Shown: positions 53,714-62,321, counted from the first letter of the stretch. The stretch is 64,000 nucleotides of DNA from Leptolyngbya sp. BC1307 (GCF_002286735.1 NZ_NRTA01000005.1:62001-126000), one strand, 5' to 3'. Translations and numbers: made by a program. The notes: generated from the sequence alone by a model not told the origin.

Positions 53714-55561
53714 TTGAAAAAAGAAATTTCACAGGAACCTATGTCTGATTCAAGTCATTCATGTATTCCAGCAGTTGGTGAGGGTAGTCCCTCTAGCAGC
53801 AATCGAGTTAAGTCGGCTGCCATGTTGGGTATCGCACTTTCAGTAGGGGCATCTGGGGCCTTTGTCTCTCAAGCAGACGCTGCCGCTGCAGTCTCCGCCC
53901 CTACCCCTTCTGCTACCACTGAGGTTTTTTCAAGTGATTCCCAAGTTTCAGCGGCTGCATCAGCTGAAACCGCCGCTGCGACGGCGATACCACAGCCAAT
54001 CACGGGCTACCACACCGTAGCGTCAGGTGAGAGCCTGTGGCAGATTGCCCAGCAGCACCAAGTCGGGCTCCGCGACCTGAAGACTGCTAATGCACTAGCA
54101 CCAGAGACCTCTATCCGAGTGGGTCAGGTATTGAAGGTTCCAGATAGCGCAGACAGCAGCGAGGCCGTTGCCCCCGCTCAGTCCCAGTCAGCTCAGCTAA
54201 TTGCGGGTATCACTGCTGACGAGCAGGCTGTCCAAGTTTCCGATCCGCTGCTCTCGGCTCAATCCGCTGGTGAATCTGTAACGCCAACGGCAGAGAGCAG
54301 CCAAGCTGCTGTCAACGGAGCACCCAGCGCCCCGTCTGAAGTGACCGCCAGCGCGCCAACAATGGCGATTGAAATTGCAGATGCTTCCATAGCAGATGCT
54401 TCCATAGAGAGCGCAGCTACAGCGTCGGTTCCTCCAGTAGTTACCGCGCGCTCAGCATCGCCTACATTCAGCCAGTATCAGGTTCAGTCGGGCGATACCC
54501 TGGGCAGCATCGCCGCTGACTTAGAGACCACCTCAGACGAACTCATTCGCGCTAATGGGCTGAACGACCCTAACGTTATTTTGGCAGGCGCTACGCTGGT
54601 AGTCCCTACGGAGACAGCGCCAAGTTCGACTAAGAAAGTAGACACCTCTGCCGGTAGCGCTGATAGTTTGCAGCAGCAGTCGCATCGCGATCAGCGACTG
54701 GCTCATTTGCGCAGCACCGCCACTTCCCCGGATAGTGCTGGGCTTTTAGAAAACTTACGCAGCGCATCGCCCGAGGAGCCAGTTAGCGTAGGCGGCGAGC
54801 TCTCTACTGAAGCTGACCTGCTAGCGGCTGATCGCTCAGGCACAATGGCTGTAGATCCTTATGTAGCCAATCTGCTAGAAGAAGTTCAAAAGATTCGCGT
54901 TCAGTCAGTGGCCACTTCAGAGGCAGAGACAACTGAAATCGCAGCGGAACGGCCATCTGTAGCTCCTGTGGCTGACGCCGCTAGAGAGACCTCATCGCCA
55001 CGAGTGGCCTTAGCGCCAGCAGCGCCCCCCACTGAAATAGACGCTGACCTATTGGCAGCTGCGCCCCTCAGCCCGGATGCTTATATTCCGGCACAGCGCT
55101 CTAGTGCTGGTCAGGTAGTCTCGCCAGGCATGCCGATTTTGCCGGCAGAAGGCGAGTATTTGCCTGAAGCGCCTGACTATTTTAATGGCTACATTTGGCC
55201 AACTCAGGGAACGGTTACCTCAGGTTATGGCTGGCGCTGGGGTCGCATGCACCGGGGTGTCGATGTCGCCGGACCTGTCGGTACACCGATTGTCGCGGCA
55301 GGTGCAGGTGTCGTTCAGCAGGCAGGCTGGAACTCTGGCGGCTATGGCAATCTTGTTGAGATTCGTCACCCAGATGGCAGCATGACTCGCTACGCGCACA
55401 ACAATCGGCTGAACGTGAGCTCGGGCCAAAGTGTCAGACAGGGTCAGCAAATTGCTGAGATGGGTAGCACCGGCTATAGTACGGGGCCTCACCTGCACTT
55501 TGAAGTGCATCTTAACGGTCAGGGCGCTGTTAATCCGGTGGCCTATTTGCCCGGTCGCTAG
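53714..55561 (+). CDS. Exported LysM/M23 peptidoglycan peptidase (NlpD/EnvC-like)
   Basis: 615 residues from a TTG start. A membrane/export segment (MLGIALSVGASGAFVSQADA, about residues 37-56) targets it to the envelope. Two LysM domains bind peptidoglycan: YHTVASGESLWQIAQQH (about residue 97) and YQVQSGDTLGSIAADL (about residue 255). A long Ala/Ser/Glu-rich linker leads to a C-terminal M23 domain with HRGVDVA (zinc H..D), and GPHLHFEVH (H-x-H), all metal ligands present. Such proteins cleave peptidoglycan cross-links or activate amidases in cell division. Intrinsic terminator follows. Confidence 0.92.
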   Translation: MKKEISQEPMSDSSHSCIPAVGEGSPSSSNRVKSAAMLGIALSVGASGAFVSQADAAAAVSAPTPSATTEVFSSDSQVSAAASAETAAATAIPQPITGYHTVASGESLWQIAQQHQVGLRDLKTANALAPETSIRVGQVLKVPDSADSSEAVAPAQSQSAQLIAGITADEQAVQVSDPLLSAQSAGESVTPTAESSQAAVNGAPSAPSEVTASAPTMAIEIADASIADASIESAATASVPPVVTARSASPTFSQYQVQSGDTLGSIAADLETTSDELIRANGLNDPNVILAGATLVVPTETAPSSTKKVDTSAGSADSLQQQSHRDQRLAHLRSTATSPDSAGLLENLRSASPEEPVSVGGELSTEADLLAADRSGTMAVDPYVANLLEEVQKIRVQSVATSEAETTEIAAERPSVAPVADAARETSSPRVALAPAAPPTEIDADLLAAAPLSPDAYIPAQRSSAGQVVSPGMPILPAEGEYLPEAPDYFNGYIWPTQGTVTSGYGWRWGRMHRGVDVAGPVGTPIVAAGAGVVQQAGWNSGGYGNLVEIRHPDGSMTRYAHNNRLNVSSGQSVRQGQQIAEMGSTGYSTGPHLHFEVHLNGQGAVNPVAYLPGR

Positions 55562-55614
55562 ATCTAAATCTCAGCTCATGTGAGCGATCGCTGCTAACTA
55601 GACGCTGTATGAGT

Positions 55615-55640
55615 AAAAGCACCTAACCTCGGGTGCTTTT
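55615..55640 (+). terminator. Rho-independent terminator after the LysM/M23 gene
   Basis: AAAAGCACC (55615-55623) pairs with GGTGCTTTT (55632-55640) around an 8-nt loop. The stem ends in a T-rich tract. It lies 54 bp after the stop of the peptidase gene and 140 bp before the next tRNA. Confidence 0.85.
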
Positions 55641-55782
55641 GCTTGATTACTGCCGGTTAGCAGCTTTTTATGATCAGGCCAATGTCTGAATAGTCGCTGA
55701 GAAAGTCTTCTTTTTGAAGACAATTGATTTCGTGTTACATTTATTGGGCTGCAATTTTCAAGATGCCGATGCAGCGTTTCAA

Positions 55783-55855
55783 GGCTCTGTAGCTCAGTGG
55801 TTAGAGCAGGGGACTCATAAGCCCAAGGTCGCAGGTTCAAATCCCGCCAGAGCCA
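55783..55855 (+). tRNA. tRNA with CAU anticodon (elongator Met or Ile2)
   Basis: 73 nt. The acceptor stem GGCTCTG/CAGAGCC is perfect with discriminator A. The D arm is GCTC-AGTGGTTA-GAGC. The anticodon loop CTCATAA gives CAU. The T loop is TTCAAAT. It is like E. coli tRNA-Ile2 in the D loop, but elongator tRNA-Met is not excluded. The anticodon stem GGGGA/GCCCA pairs only in its three central positions. The T stem GCAGG/CCCGC has one A-C mismatch. CCA is not encoded. The initiator type is excluded by the paired first base of the acceptor stem. Confidence 0.88.
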
Positions 55856-56050
55856 TTTAAGTACTTGTTGATTGCTTGCTGATTGCTAAAAATTGCCTAC
55901 GCCAGGTCAGTCGATTCTAATGCTGTCGGCGGCGGCTATTTCTTACCGCAGTCAGAAGATTTTGTTCGCTTGATCACCCACCATTTACGTAGACATAGCT
56001 GGCGACAGGTTCGTCGGTTTTACAACATTGCGAACTTGTTTGGGTGAATT

Positions 56051-56875
56051 ATGAAAATTGCGTTGGTGACAGGCGGATCGGAAGGTATTGGGAAGGCGAT
56101 CGCTGAGCGGCTGATTCAAGAAGAGTATGACGGCATTGCGATCGCAGCTCGCACGCCCGAGAAGTTAGTCGCTACCGCCAGCGAGCTAAAAACCCGATTG
56201 GCAACGCCAGTGATGCCGATACCGACAGATGTTCGCGATCCGCAGCAGGTGCAGCAGGCGGTGGAGCAGGTGCTGGCAGAATTTGGCCAGATCGATCTAC
56301 TGGTTAACAACGCGGGCATTTACAGTTCTGGCCCCGCAGAAGAATTTAGCCTGGAAGACTGGCATCAGGTGATTGACACTAACCTGTGGGGCTATATCCA
56401 CATGATTCATGCGGTGCTGCCTCACATGGTGGCCCAGCAGTCGGGGGCAATTGTGAATATTTGCTCAATTGCGGGCAAAGTGCCGATGCCATATTTAGTG
56501 CCTTACACGACCAGTAAACATGCGATCGCTGGCCTCAGTCAGTCACTAAGCGCCGAGCTTGCCCCTAAGGGAATTCATGTCTGCGCCATCTATCCCAACA
56601 TTATTCGCACAGGTTTTCCAGAAAAAGCTGTCATGCGGGGTAAAACTTCAGAAGATAAAACAGCCCGCCGTGAGCAGCTAAACCAAACGTTGGCCATGCC
56701 ATTTATTGAAAAGCCCGAAGATGTTGCCGAGGCAGTTTGGCAAGCGTTGACAAACCAAGAGAGTGAGCGCTTACCGGGTAGTGCAAAGCTGATGGGCGGA
56801 ATGAACGCAGTGTTTCCTAAAGCTACTCAGTGGATGCTGCGAACCATTTTTCAAAACAAAGACAAGTCTGCCTGA
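56051..56875 (+). CDS. Short-chain dehydrogenase/reductase
   Basis: 274 residues of the classical SDR family. The nucleotide-binding TGGSEGIGKAIA (T-G-x3-G-x-G), structural NNAG (LVNNAGIYSSG) and active-site Y-x-x-x-K (PYTTSKHAIAG) with the preceding Ser in NICSIAGKV are all present. It uses NAD(P)H to reduce or oxidise an unknown substrate; 3-oxoacyl- or sugar-type substrates are typical. It is plus-strand and stands alone between the tRNA and the P450 pseudogene. Confidence 0.9.
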   Translation: MKIALVTGGSEGIGKAIAERLIQEEYDGIAIAARTPEKLVATASELKTRLATPVMPIPTDVRDPQQVQQAVEQVLAEFGQIDLLVNNAGIYSSGPAEEFSLEDWHQVIDTNLWGYIHMIHAVLPHMVAQQSGAIVNICSIAGKVPMPYLVPYTTSKHAIAGLSQSLSAELAPKGIHVCAIYPNIIRTGFPEKAVMRGKTSEDKTARREQLNQTLAMPFIEKPEDVAEAVWQALTNQESERLPGSAKLMGGMNAVFPKATQWMLRTIFQNKDKSA

Positions 56876-56966
56876 AGAATAGCCCGGAGAAGATTGTTGT
56901 TTAGTCAAATAGTTGTCTGACAAATATTTCTCTTGCAAAATTTGCCTCCTGCTAGCGCTTACCGGA

Positions 56967-58332
56967 CTAACGCCTGTTCAAGGTTACTTGAATACCGTGT
57001 TCTGGCCGCAATGTGATAGAAGGCTGGGGAATGATTTTATGCTCCGGTACCAGCTTCATCTGATACTGTTGCGCCACCGTGGCTAAAATCAAAACCGCTT
57101 CCATCAGGGCAAAGCCTTTGCCGATGCAGATGCGCGGGCCGTCACCAAAAGGGAAATAGACCCCCCTGGGTAGCTGTTTTTCTAAGTCACCGAGCCAGCG
57201 TTCGGGCTGAAAAGCGTCGGCAGCGTCAAAGTATTTCGGGCTGTGGTGCATAACCCACTGGCTGAGCATAACCACGCAGCCTTCTGGAATAAAATAGTCT
57301 CCCACTTCAACATCTTCGACGGCTTCTCGACCGACCAGCGAGACGGGTGGATATAGCCGCATAGATTCTGTGATGACGGCGCTGGCATACCGTAGCTGCG
57401 GCAGATCTTCAATAGTGGGCGAGCGGCCTTGAAGTACCTGCTGAAGTTCTTCGTGTAGTTTGACCTCGGCGTCAGGATTTTGAGCGAGGAGCATCCATGT
57501 CCAGGAGAGGGCATTAGCGGTTGTCTCGTGGCCAGCGAGCATTAGGGTAGCAATCTCATCGCGGAGCTGCTGATCGCTCATGCCGCTGCCGTCGTCTTCG
57601 TCGCGAGCTGCCATCATCATCGAAAGCAGATCACCGGGATCTTCACCACTTTCGCGGCGCTGGCGAATAATCTTGTAAATGGTGTCATCCATAGCGCTGA
57701 TGGCGTTACGGTAGCGAATGTTTTCGGGTCGGGGAAACCATTCCCAAATCAGAAAGTTTTGACGACGCTTGCTGTCAAACCAGTTCATAGCAACAATCAA
57801 GCGCGTGCGCGACGGTCTCTGCTTCGCCGGTAGACACGTCCTGATTGAAGATTGCTTTCATGACGATATTGAGCGTTAGCCGCATCATATCGAGGTGAAT
57901 GTCTCGGGATTGGTCAGGTTCCCAGGTAGCCAGCATTTGCTCGGTGTAGTCCACCATGATCTGGCCATAGCCTTCGATGCGCCTGCGGTGAAAAACGGGC
58001 TGAATCAGGCGGCGTTGCCGAAACCAGGAATCTCCCTCGTTGGTGAGTAAGCCTTTGCCTAAAAGCATATGTAACGCCCGGAAGCCACGGCTTTTGACGA
58101 AAGATTCTCTGCCTTTCAAGACCTGCTCAATGAGATCTGGGTGGGTGACCAGGCAGGCGGGTGTGAGACCGAGCCTGAGGGGGACAATGTCGCCATAGTC
58201 GCGATCGCATCTCACCAAAAATCCCAGTGGGTCTTCCCCTAGCTCACCCAGATTGCCCACCATCGAGTTGCCAGGTGGCCCCTCTAGTTCGAAAATGTTT
58301 TTGCCAGTCTTTTGAGAAGTCTCTTGAGGCAT
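56967..58332 (-). pseudogene. Cytochrome P450, split by a one-base frameshift
   Basis: Two overlapping frames (57775-58332, 186 residues; 56967-57800, 277 residues) make one P450 of about 450 residues when one extra base near 57795 is ignored: HALD-(shift)-VAMNWFD. The N-terminal part has EGPPGNSMVGNLGELGEDPL and FRQRRLIQPVFH. The C-terminal part has the I-helix AGHETTANALSW, the E-x-x-R ESMR, and the haem-binding loop FPFGDGPRICIGKG with Cys ligand. It resembles the CYP110-like P450s of cyanobacteria, which act on fatty acids or terpenoids. Either a genuine pseudogene or a sequencing error; the rest of the reading frame is undamaged. Confidence 0.88.
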
Positions 58333-58363
58333 AGATGGAGTCTCCTGTTGGCTGCCTATTCGC

Positions 58364-58946
58364 CTATGACCAGGACAGGATAGCGCGGATTTGATCAGCT
58401 AGCGTCAGTGGGCGAAAGGGCTTGGCATATACAGTCACGACCTGGTCGGGGTCGATGCCGGTCTGAGCGAGGGCTGTACTTTGGCCGTCACCAAAATGAC
58501 GGGCTGAGTCTGTGGATTGTCCTTCAATCTTTCTTAGGGTAGCGCGACTGTCCATATCTGGCATTATATCGAGCAGGATCAGATCGGGCTGCTGCATGGC
58601 GGCGAGATCTAGAGCCTACTGAAGGGTTCTCTCTGCCCAGATTTGTTCCTGGTGCTGTTGAATCATCTGCCGACAAATGGCTAGCTCTATCCTTTTTTTC
58701 GAGAGTCGGATTTTGCGAGAGTCGGAAGCGTCAACTTGTTGAAATCTCTCAAAAATACTCTCTAATTGAAATGTCATCGGCCAAGCGAAACAGACGTTCA
58801 GCGTTGCTAGTTGCCATTGAGACGAGGACGGTGCGGTGCTCACCCTGGCGCGTCTGACAGTTTAATTCCTGGCGGTAGATCAGCTTAGCCTCGGCAACCT
58901 GAGCGATCGCCTCAAGCAGCTCGTCCAGACAATTCCTACACAGCAC
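58364..58946 (-). pseudogene. Decayed sensor kinase / response-regulator gene
   Basis: Fragments in several frames on the minus strand. About 58749-58946 encodes a PAS-like segment with YRQELNCQTRQGEHRTVLVS. Then IFERFQQVDASDSRKIRLS and LAICRQMIQQHQEQIWAE correspond to the histidine-kinase ATPase domain (normally DSRK..GGTGLGLAICR; the glycine-rich G box is lost). About 58364-58615 encodes a receiver: LILLDIMPDMDS, then (in another frame) PQTQPVILVTAK, then VVTVYAKPFRP. At least two frameshifts and a stop (near 58616) are needed. It was probably a hybrid sensor or fused two-component gene. Nothing downstream depends on it visibly. Confidence 0.75.
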
Positions 58947-59186
58947 ACTCGCCTGATAGTCGCGCTAGAGACCCTGGCCAATACCTTCGACTACGATAGA
59001 ATTCTTGAGCTAAGCCATCTTCAGCCGTCCGCCGAGCAGCCATAGCTGCGCTGTGGGGCTTCTAAATTCTTAATATATCTATCTCAAGGTATCCCTCCCC
59101 ATGCTCAGGCCTCTTCTTTAGAGAGACGCTCAACCCGCCAAAATCTGATGAAATAGAAGAAGTAAAGGACGGAGAGAACAATATAT

Positions 59187-59723
59187 ATGAAACCTATCAG
59201 CATTGGTTTGAGCGAAGAGCAAAGACAGGGCGTCGTCGATCTACTGAACAAAGACTTAGCCGACTCCTACCTGCTCATCATCAAGACGAAAAAGTACCAT
59301 TGGGACGTTGTCGGGCCACAGTTCAGAACCCTGCACGAACTCTGGGAAGAGCACTACGAGGCTCTCAGCCTAAACATTGACGCTATTGCTGAGCGGATCA
59401 GAGCCTTGGGCGGCTACCCCATTGGCACCGCCAAAGGATTTGTAGAAAATGCTACGCTGCGTGAGCACCCTGGTGACTTGCCCGCTGCCGAAGAAATGGT
59501 AGAGCGCCTAGTCAGCGACCACGAACAGGTGATTCGCAATCTGCGTGAGCACATCGATCAGTGTGGCGACGACCACCATGACGAAGGTACAGCCGACTTC
59601 TTGACTGGCCTGATGGAGCAGCATGAAGAAATGGCTTGGATGCTGCGCTCCTTCATCGAAGGCACTAGCCTCTCACCGACTGGCCAGCGTGAAACCGACT
59701 TGAAGACGCCAGCCGCTGTCTAG
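59187..59723 (+). CDS. dps: Dps-family ferritin-like DNA-protection protein
   Basis: 178 residues. The ferroxidase residues typical of Dps are present: H38 in [10 protein letters not shown]50 in [13 protein letters not shown]65 and E69 in NIDAIAERI. It stores iron, detoxifies peroxide and in many cases binds DNA, as a dodecamer in the cytosol. Length and sequence are normal; the C-terminal 20 residues are polar. It starts the stress-related plus-strand set at the right end of the window; a strong hairpin follows. Confidence 0.92.
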   Translation: MKPISIGLSEEQRQGVVDLLNKDLADSYLLIIKTKKYHWDVVGPQFRTLHELWEEHYEALSLNIDAIAERIRALGGYPIGTAKGFVENATLREHPGDLPAAEEMVERLVSDHEQVIRNLREHIDQCGDDHHDEGTADFLTGLMEQHEEMAWMLRSFIEGTSLSPTGQRETDLKTPAAV

Positions 59724-59776
59724 GTATCGAATTATATCTTCTAGGCAACGAACTAGGTCTAGGAAATCAACCCTTG

Positions 59777-59800
59777 GGTGCGGCTGCTCACAGCCGCACC
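59777..59800 (+). terminator. Strong GC-rich hairpin after dps
   Basis: GGTGCGGCTG (59777-59786) pairs perfectly with CAGCCGCACC (59791-59800) around the tetraloop CTCA, 54 bp after the dps stop. It is followed by TTG but no long T run. It is likely a transcription terminator or an mRNA end protector, 38 bp before the next gene. Confidence 0.75.
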
Positions 59801-59838
59801 TTGTAGATATCAAGAGCAGATTAACCAAAGGTACCGGC

Positions 59839-60606
59839 ATGGCACAAGCATATAAAGCAGAGCAGACAATTTCTGCTGTTTTCAAGGAGCAGGCGCAGAT
59901 TGACGGGGTGATTCGTCGTCTTTTAGATCGCGATGTTTCGAGAGATCACATCTCAGTCATGGGTCAAAACTTTCAGAGTGAGACTCGTATCTCTGGATTT
60001 TTGACGAAGAAGGACGTAATCCTCGGCGGACTGAGAACGGGTGCTATTTTCGGCTCGCTGTTTGGCTCATTGCTGAGCTTGCTGTCAGGCGTAGGCGTAT
60101 TGTTTATTCCTTTCGTTGGCCCAATTGTAGCCGCTGGGCCAATTGGGGCAATTTTGCTGGGTGCAACGAGTGGGGCACTAGCCGGTAGTGCGGGTGCGGG
60201 ATTAGTTTCTGTTTTGATGGCTATCGGCTTGCCAGAGGAGAAAGCAGCCATCTATCAGACTCGCCTGAAGGCAGGCGAATTTGTGCTGATGGCAGAAGTG
60301 CCGGCTGACCGTACCGGCGAGTACCAACTGCTAATAGAAAGCGCGGGCGGTCAGGAAATTCATGTAGTTGATCGACCGCTGGCTCGTGCCTGCGAGGGGC
60401 TCTGCAGCGGCGTAGAGGGACTGTCGCCCGAGATTCGCAACCACCTTTCGGAGAGTGCTCAAAAGGACTTTGTCGAAAAATATAACGAAGTTTATCGTGA
60501 GCATGAAGATTCTCTAGAGTCAGAAAAAGCCGCTTGGGACATCATTCATGAGCGTTACGACGAAGACGATAATGGCGTTTGGTCTAAGCAAAAAGTAACG
60601 ACATAA
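59839..60606 (+). CDS. Glycine-zipper membrane protein with C-terminal ChaB domain
   Basis: 255 residues. An N-terminal domain (residues 5-60, including [29 protein letters not shown]) like those of general stress proteins. A Gly-rich hydrophobic double segment (about residues 70-130, [19 protein letters not shown] and [22 protein letters not shown]) resembles a glycine zipper that inserts in membranes. A C-terminal ChaB domain (about residues 195-250, [22 protein letters not shown] ending in GVWSK) closes the protein. ChaB was linked to cation transport in E. coli but its role is poorly known. It follows dps and is followed by a terminator, consistent with a stress regulon. Confidence 0.75.
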   Translation: MAQAYKAEQTISAVFKEQAQIDGVIRRLLDRDVSRDHISVMGQNFQSETRISGFLTKKDVILGGLRTGAIFGSLFGSLLSLLSGVGVLFIPFVGPIVAAGPIGAILLGATSGALAGSAGAGLVSVLMAIGLPEEKAAIYQTRLKAGEFVLMAEVPADRTGEYQLLIESAGGQEIHVVDRPLARACEGLCSGVEGLSPEIRNHLSESAQKDFVEKYNEVYREHEDSLESEKAAWDIIHERYDEDDNGVWSKQKVTT

Positions 60607-60665
60607 GCCGTCACCTATAGTGGATAAGCAATGGAGTAAACTGCTCTTTTGCCTCCACCATTCAG

Positions 60666-60693
60666 GGCTCTAGTCTTTGGCTAGGGCCTTTTT
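60666..60693 (+). terminator. Rho-independent terminator
   Basis: GGCTCTAG (60666-60673) pairs with CTAGGGCC (60681-60688), one G-T wobble, 7-nt loop, and is followed directly by TTTTT. It lies 60 bp after the ChaB-domain gene. Confidence 0.85.
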
Positions 60694-60824
60694 CAATACC
60701 TACTTCAGCCGCTAGTGGTGAAGCGTATGCCTGAAGAGGGACTCATCAATCTACAGGCAGAGGGATGCTGTTTGTAGACCCAACTTTGTAAGATCAGTCC
60801 ATTCCAATTTAATGAGGTGTTTAA

Positions 60825-61007
60825 ATGAGCATATTAATGGAAGCCATGTCGGAATCAGCGCCATATACTTTGTCGCTGACCACTGTGGCAATTGTAGGCT
60901 TTATCGCCGCGACTACCATTGGCTCAATCGCTTGGTACAACTCAAAGCGCCCGGTAGGCTGGGAAGACAAAGAGCGTCCAGATATCGTGCCTGACGTAAA
61001 AAAATAA
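60825..61007 (+). CDS. Psb35-like single-helix photosystem II assembly protein
   Basis: 60 residues with one membrane span (VAIVGFIAATTIGSIAWYNSK) and a conserved end (KRPVGWEDKERPDIVP). From memory this fits the small family of Synechocystis Ssl2148, named Psb35, reported to stabilise the CP47 module and associated high-light-inducible proteins during photosystem II assembly. The recall of the reference sequence is not certain, so the name is provisional. The ATG at 60825 is chosen with the frame beginning MSILMEAMSES; upstream GAGGTG lies 10 bp before it. Its location next to stress genes is compatible. Confidence 0.6.
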   Translation: MSILMEAMSESAPYTLSLTTVAIVGFIAATTIGSIAWYNSKRPVGWEDKERPDIVPDVKK

Positions 61008-61044
61008 TATGAGCAGGTAAACAGCCATCTGTTTGCCGAACCTG

Positions 61045-61104
61045 AATAACCCATAAAAATGGCTGAAGAAGGATAAACCTCTTCAGCCATTTTTATGGGT
61101 TATT
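61045..61104 (+). terminator. Very long perfect hairpin after the Psb35-like gene
   Basis: A 25-bp perfect inverted repeat: 61045-61069 pairs with 61080-61104 around a 10-nt loop, starting 38 bp after the stop. The A5/T5 blocks lie within the stem. A stem this long exceeds a normal terminator and is symmetrical, so it would act on either strand. The next gene is on the opposite strand and convergent. Confidence 0.8.
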
Positions 61105-61216
61105 TCCAAGTTTAAATGCTCAGAGTTTTTACTACTACTGTGCGTTCTGAGGGCTTACAGGTAAAGCGAGCACAGATTTGCGCGATTTGAGAAAAAAGCG
61201 ATCACCAAAGTTAGGT

Positions 61217-61453
61217 TTACTGTTCATCGCTCAAGTCGCCGGGCTCATCGATGTACATTTCAGGCTCGATGGCGTAATTGTTTGTGAGTCCTTCGTTGCT
61301 GGTGGTGTAGCCAGCCGTTGTATCAGTGTCGCCCTCTGTGTCTTTGGGTGTTTGCTTATAGTCTGCACCCTCGCGTTTTTTGCGAGCAGCAGTCTCGGCC
61401 GGAACAATACCTCTGTCGAAGGTATCTGATTGAGTCTCTTCTGACTTTTCCAT
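61217..61453 (-). CDS. Acidic small protein with NNYAIEPEMY motif
   Basis: 78 residues, strongly polar, no membrane segment. The C-terminal TTSNEGLTNNYAIEPEMYIDE resembles the N-terminal LNNFAxEPKxY signature that I remember from cyanobacterial high-light-inducible and Psb34-type proteins. Here it is detached from any chlorophyll-binding helix. The first 50 residues are Thr/Glu/Asp/Lys-rich and likely disordered. Function unknown. It is convergent with the Psb35-like gene; the long hairpin at 61045-61104 lies between their ends. Confidence 0.6.
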   Translation of the reverse strand: MEKSEETQSDTFDRGIVPAETAARKKREGADYKQTPKDTEGDTDTTAGYTTSNEGLTNNYAIEPEMYIDEPGDLSDEQ

Positions 61454-61660
61454 GGTTACAGGTGTCCTTTGCTAAACAAGCTTTTTACGGTAGTTTATGT
61501 ATTGGGTATGTATTCAAAGAGATGCATTCACGGAACAGTATCCCGTAGGCGGCAAGCTTTTCTTTCCTCCCTAAGCCATAAATACAGAAAAATGGGAGTT
61601 GTTCTTCGGATTGATTCTGCGGCGGCTGCGCTTTTGCAGGGCAGATAACGCAGCCTTTTT

Positions 61661-61693
61661 GTGAGCAGTCAGTGAGCAGTCAGTGAGCAGTCA
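61661..61693. repeat. Three exact 11-bp tandem repeats
   Basis: GTGAGCAGTCA occurs three times in a row at 61661-61671, 61672-61682 and 61683-61693. They lie 90 bp past the CsbD stop on the minus-strand side, upstream in plus orientation of nothing known. Unit length equals one DNA turn, so a protein could bind all on one face. Confidence 0.85.
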
Positions 61694-61706
61694 CTGGGCA
61701 CAAAAT

Positions 61707-61731
61707 GGCCCAGACACACTGTGCCTGGGCC
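61707..61731 (-). terminator. Terminator of CsbD gene 1
   Basis: On the minus strand GGCCCAG and CTGGGCC form a 7-bp GC-rich stem (61725-61731 with 61707-61713) followed by ATTTTG. It lies 55 bp after the stop of the minus-strand CsbD gene at 61786. Confidence 0.75.
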
Positions 61732-61785
61732 GCTCTTAGGAAATTAGAGAACTTGATAGTTCAAGCTTGTAGACGAGGTGAAAGC

Positions 61786-61968
61786 TTAGTCGATGGCTTT
61801 TTTGGCGCTGTCTTTCATGTCTTCTTTAGCGTTAGTAGCAGAGGCTTCTGCTTGCTTGCCCTTGCCTTTCACTTGAGCTTCTTTATTGTCTGTCACTTTA
61901 CCAGCTGCTTCCTGAACTTTACCTTCAGCATCTTTAGCAGCAGCTTTAGCTTTATCGTCGATACCCAT
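61786..61968 (-). CDS. CsbD-family stress protein 1
   Basis: 60 residues. The CsbD-like heptad pattern (KAKAAAKDAEGKVQEAAGKVTDNKEAQVKGK) gives a highly polar, Lys/Ala-rich, probably disordered or helical protein. CsbD proteins are induced by general stress in many bacteria; the biochemical role is unknown. The start is preceded by GGAGGA. It is paralogous to the gene at 62139-62321, about 170 bp upstream on the same strand. Confidence 0.88.
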   Translation of the reverse strand: MGIDDKAKAAAKDAEGKVQEAAGKVTDNKEAQVKGKGKQAEASATNAKEDMKDSAKKAID

Positions 61969-62138
61969 AATGAATATCCTCCATTTATTTGAATTCTTGG
62001 ACTTCTACATTTTATGTGCTGGCTCTCGGCTTTCCCTCTGCCTTAAGGATATTTCTCGTCAGCCGTAGGTTACATCTTAAAATCTGTTTGAAAAATAGTC
62101 AAACAGATGATAGCCGGAGCAGCCTGACTACAAGCTGA

Positions 62139-62321
62139 CTATTTGCTGTTGTCTTTGATATCTGTTTTCGCGTCTTCTTTGTCGACGAGGGCAGCGGCTT
62201 CTATCTGCTCGTCTTCACCTTCAGCCTGTGCTTCGGGATTGTCTTGCGCTCTGCCGTAGGCTTCCTTTAGTTTGCCTTCAGTAGCTTTAGCCGCTGCTTT
62301 TGCTTTGTCTTCGAGGCTCAT
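62139..62321 (-). CDS. CsbD-family stress protein 2
   Basis: 60 residues and the same pattern as its neighbour (KAKAAAKATEGKLKEAYGRAQDN), about half identical to it, with a more acidic second half (EGEDEQIEAAALVDKEDAK). The start follows GGGAGAAAG. The two genes are probably separate transcription units after a tandem duplication, as each has its own ribosome site and there is a 170-bp gap. Confidence 0.88.
   Translation of the reverse strand: MSLEDKAKAAAKATEGKLKEAYGRAQDNPEAQAEGEDEQIEAAALVDKEDAKTDIKDNSK

Larger units (their letters stand above)
61454..61785. other. Repeat-bearing region between acidic protein and CsbD gene
   Basis: About 330 bp. It contains three exact tandem copies of an 11-bp unit (61661-61693) and a minus-strand terminator (61707-61731) for the CsbD gene. 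No gene is visible. Confidence 0.6.
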
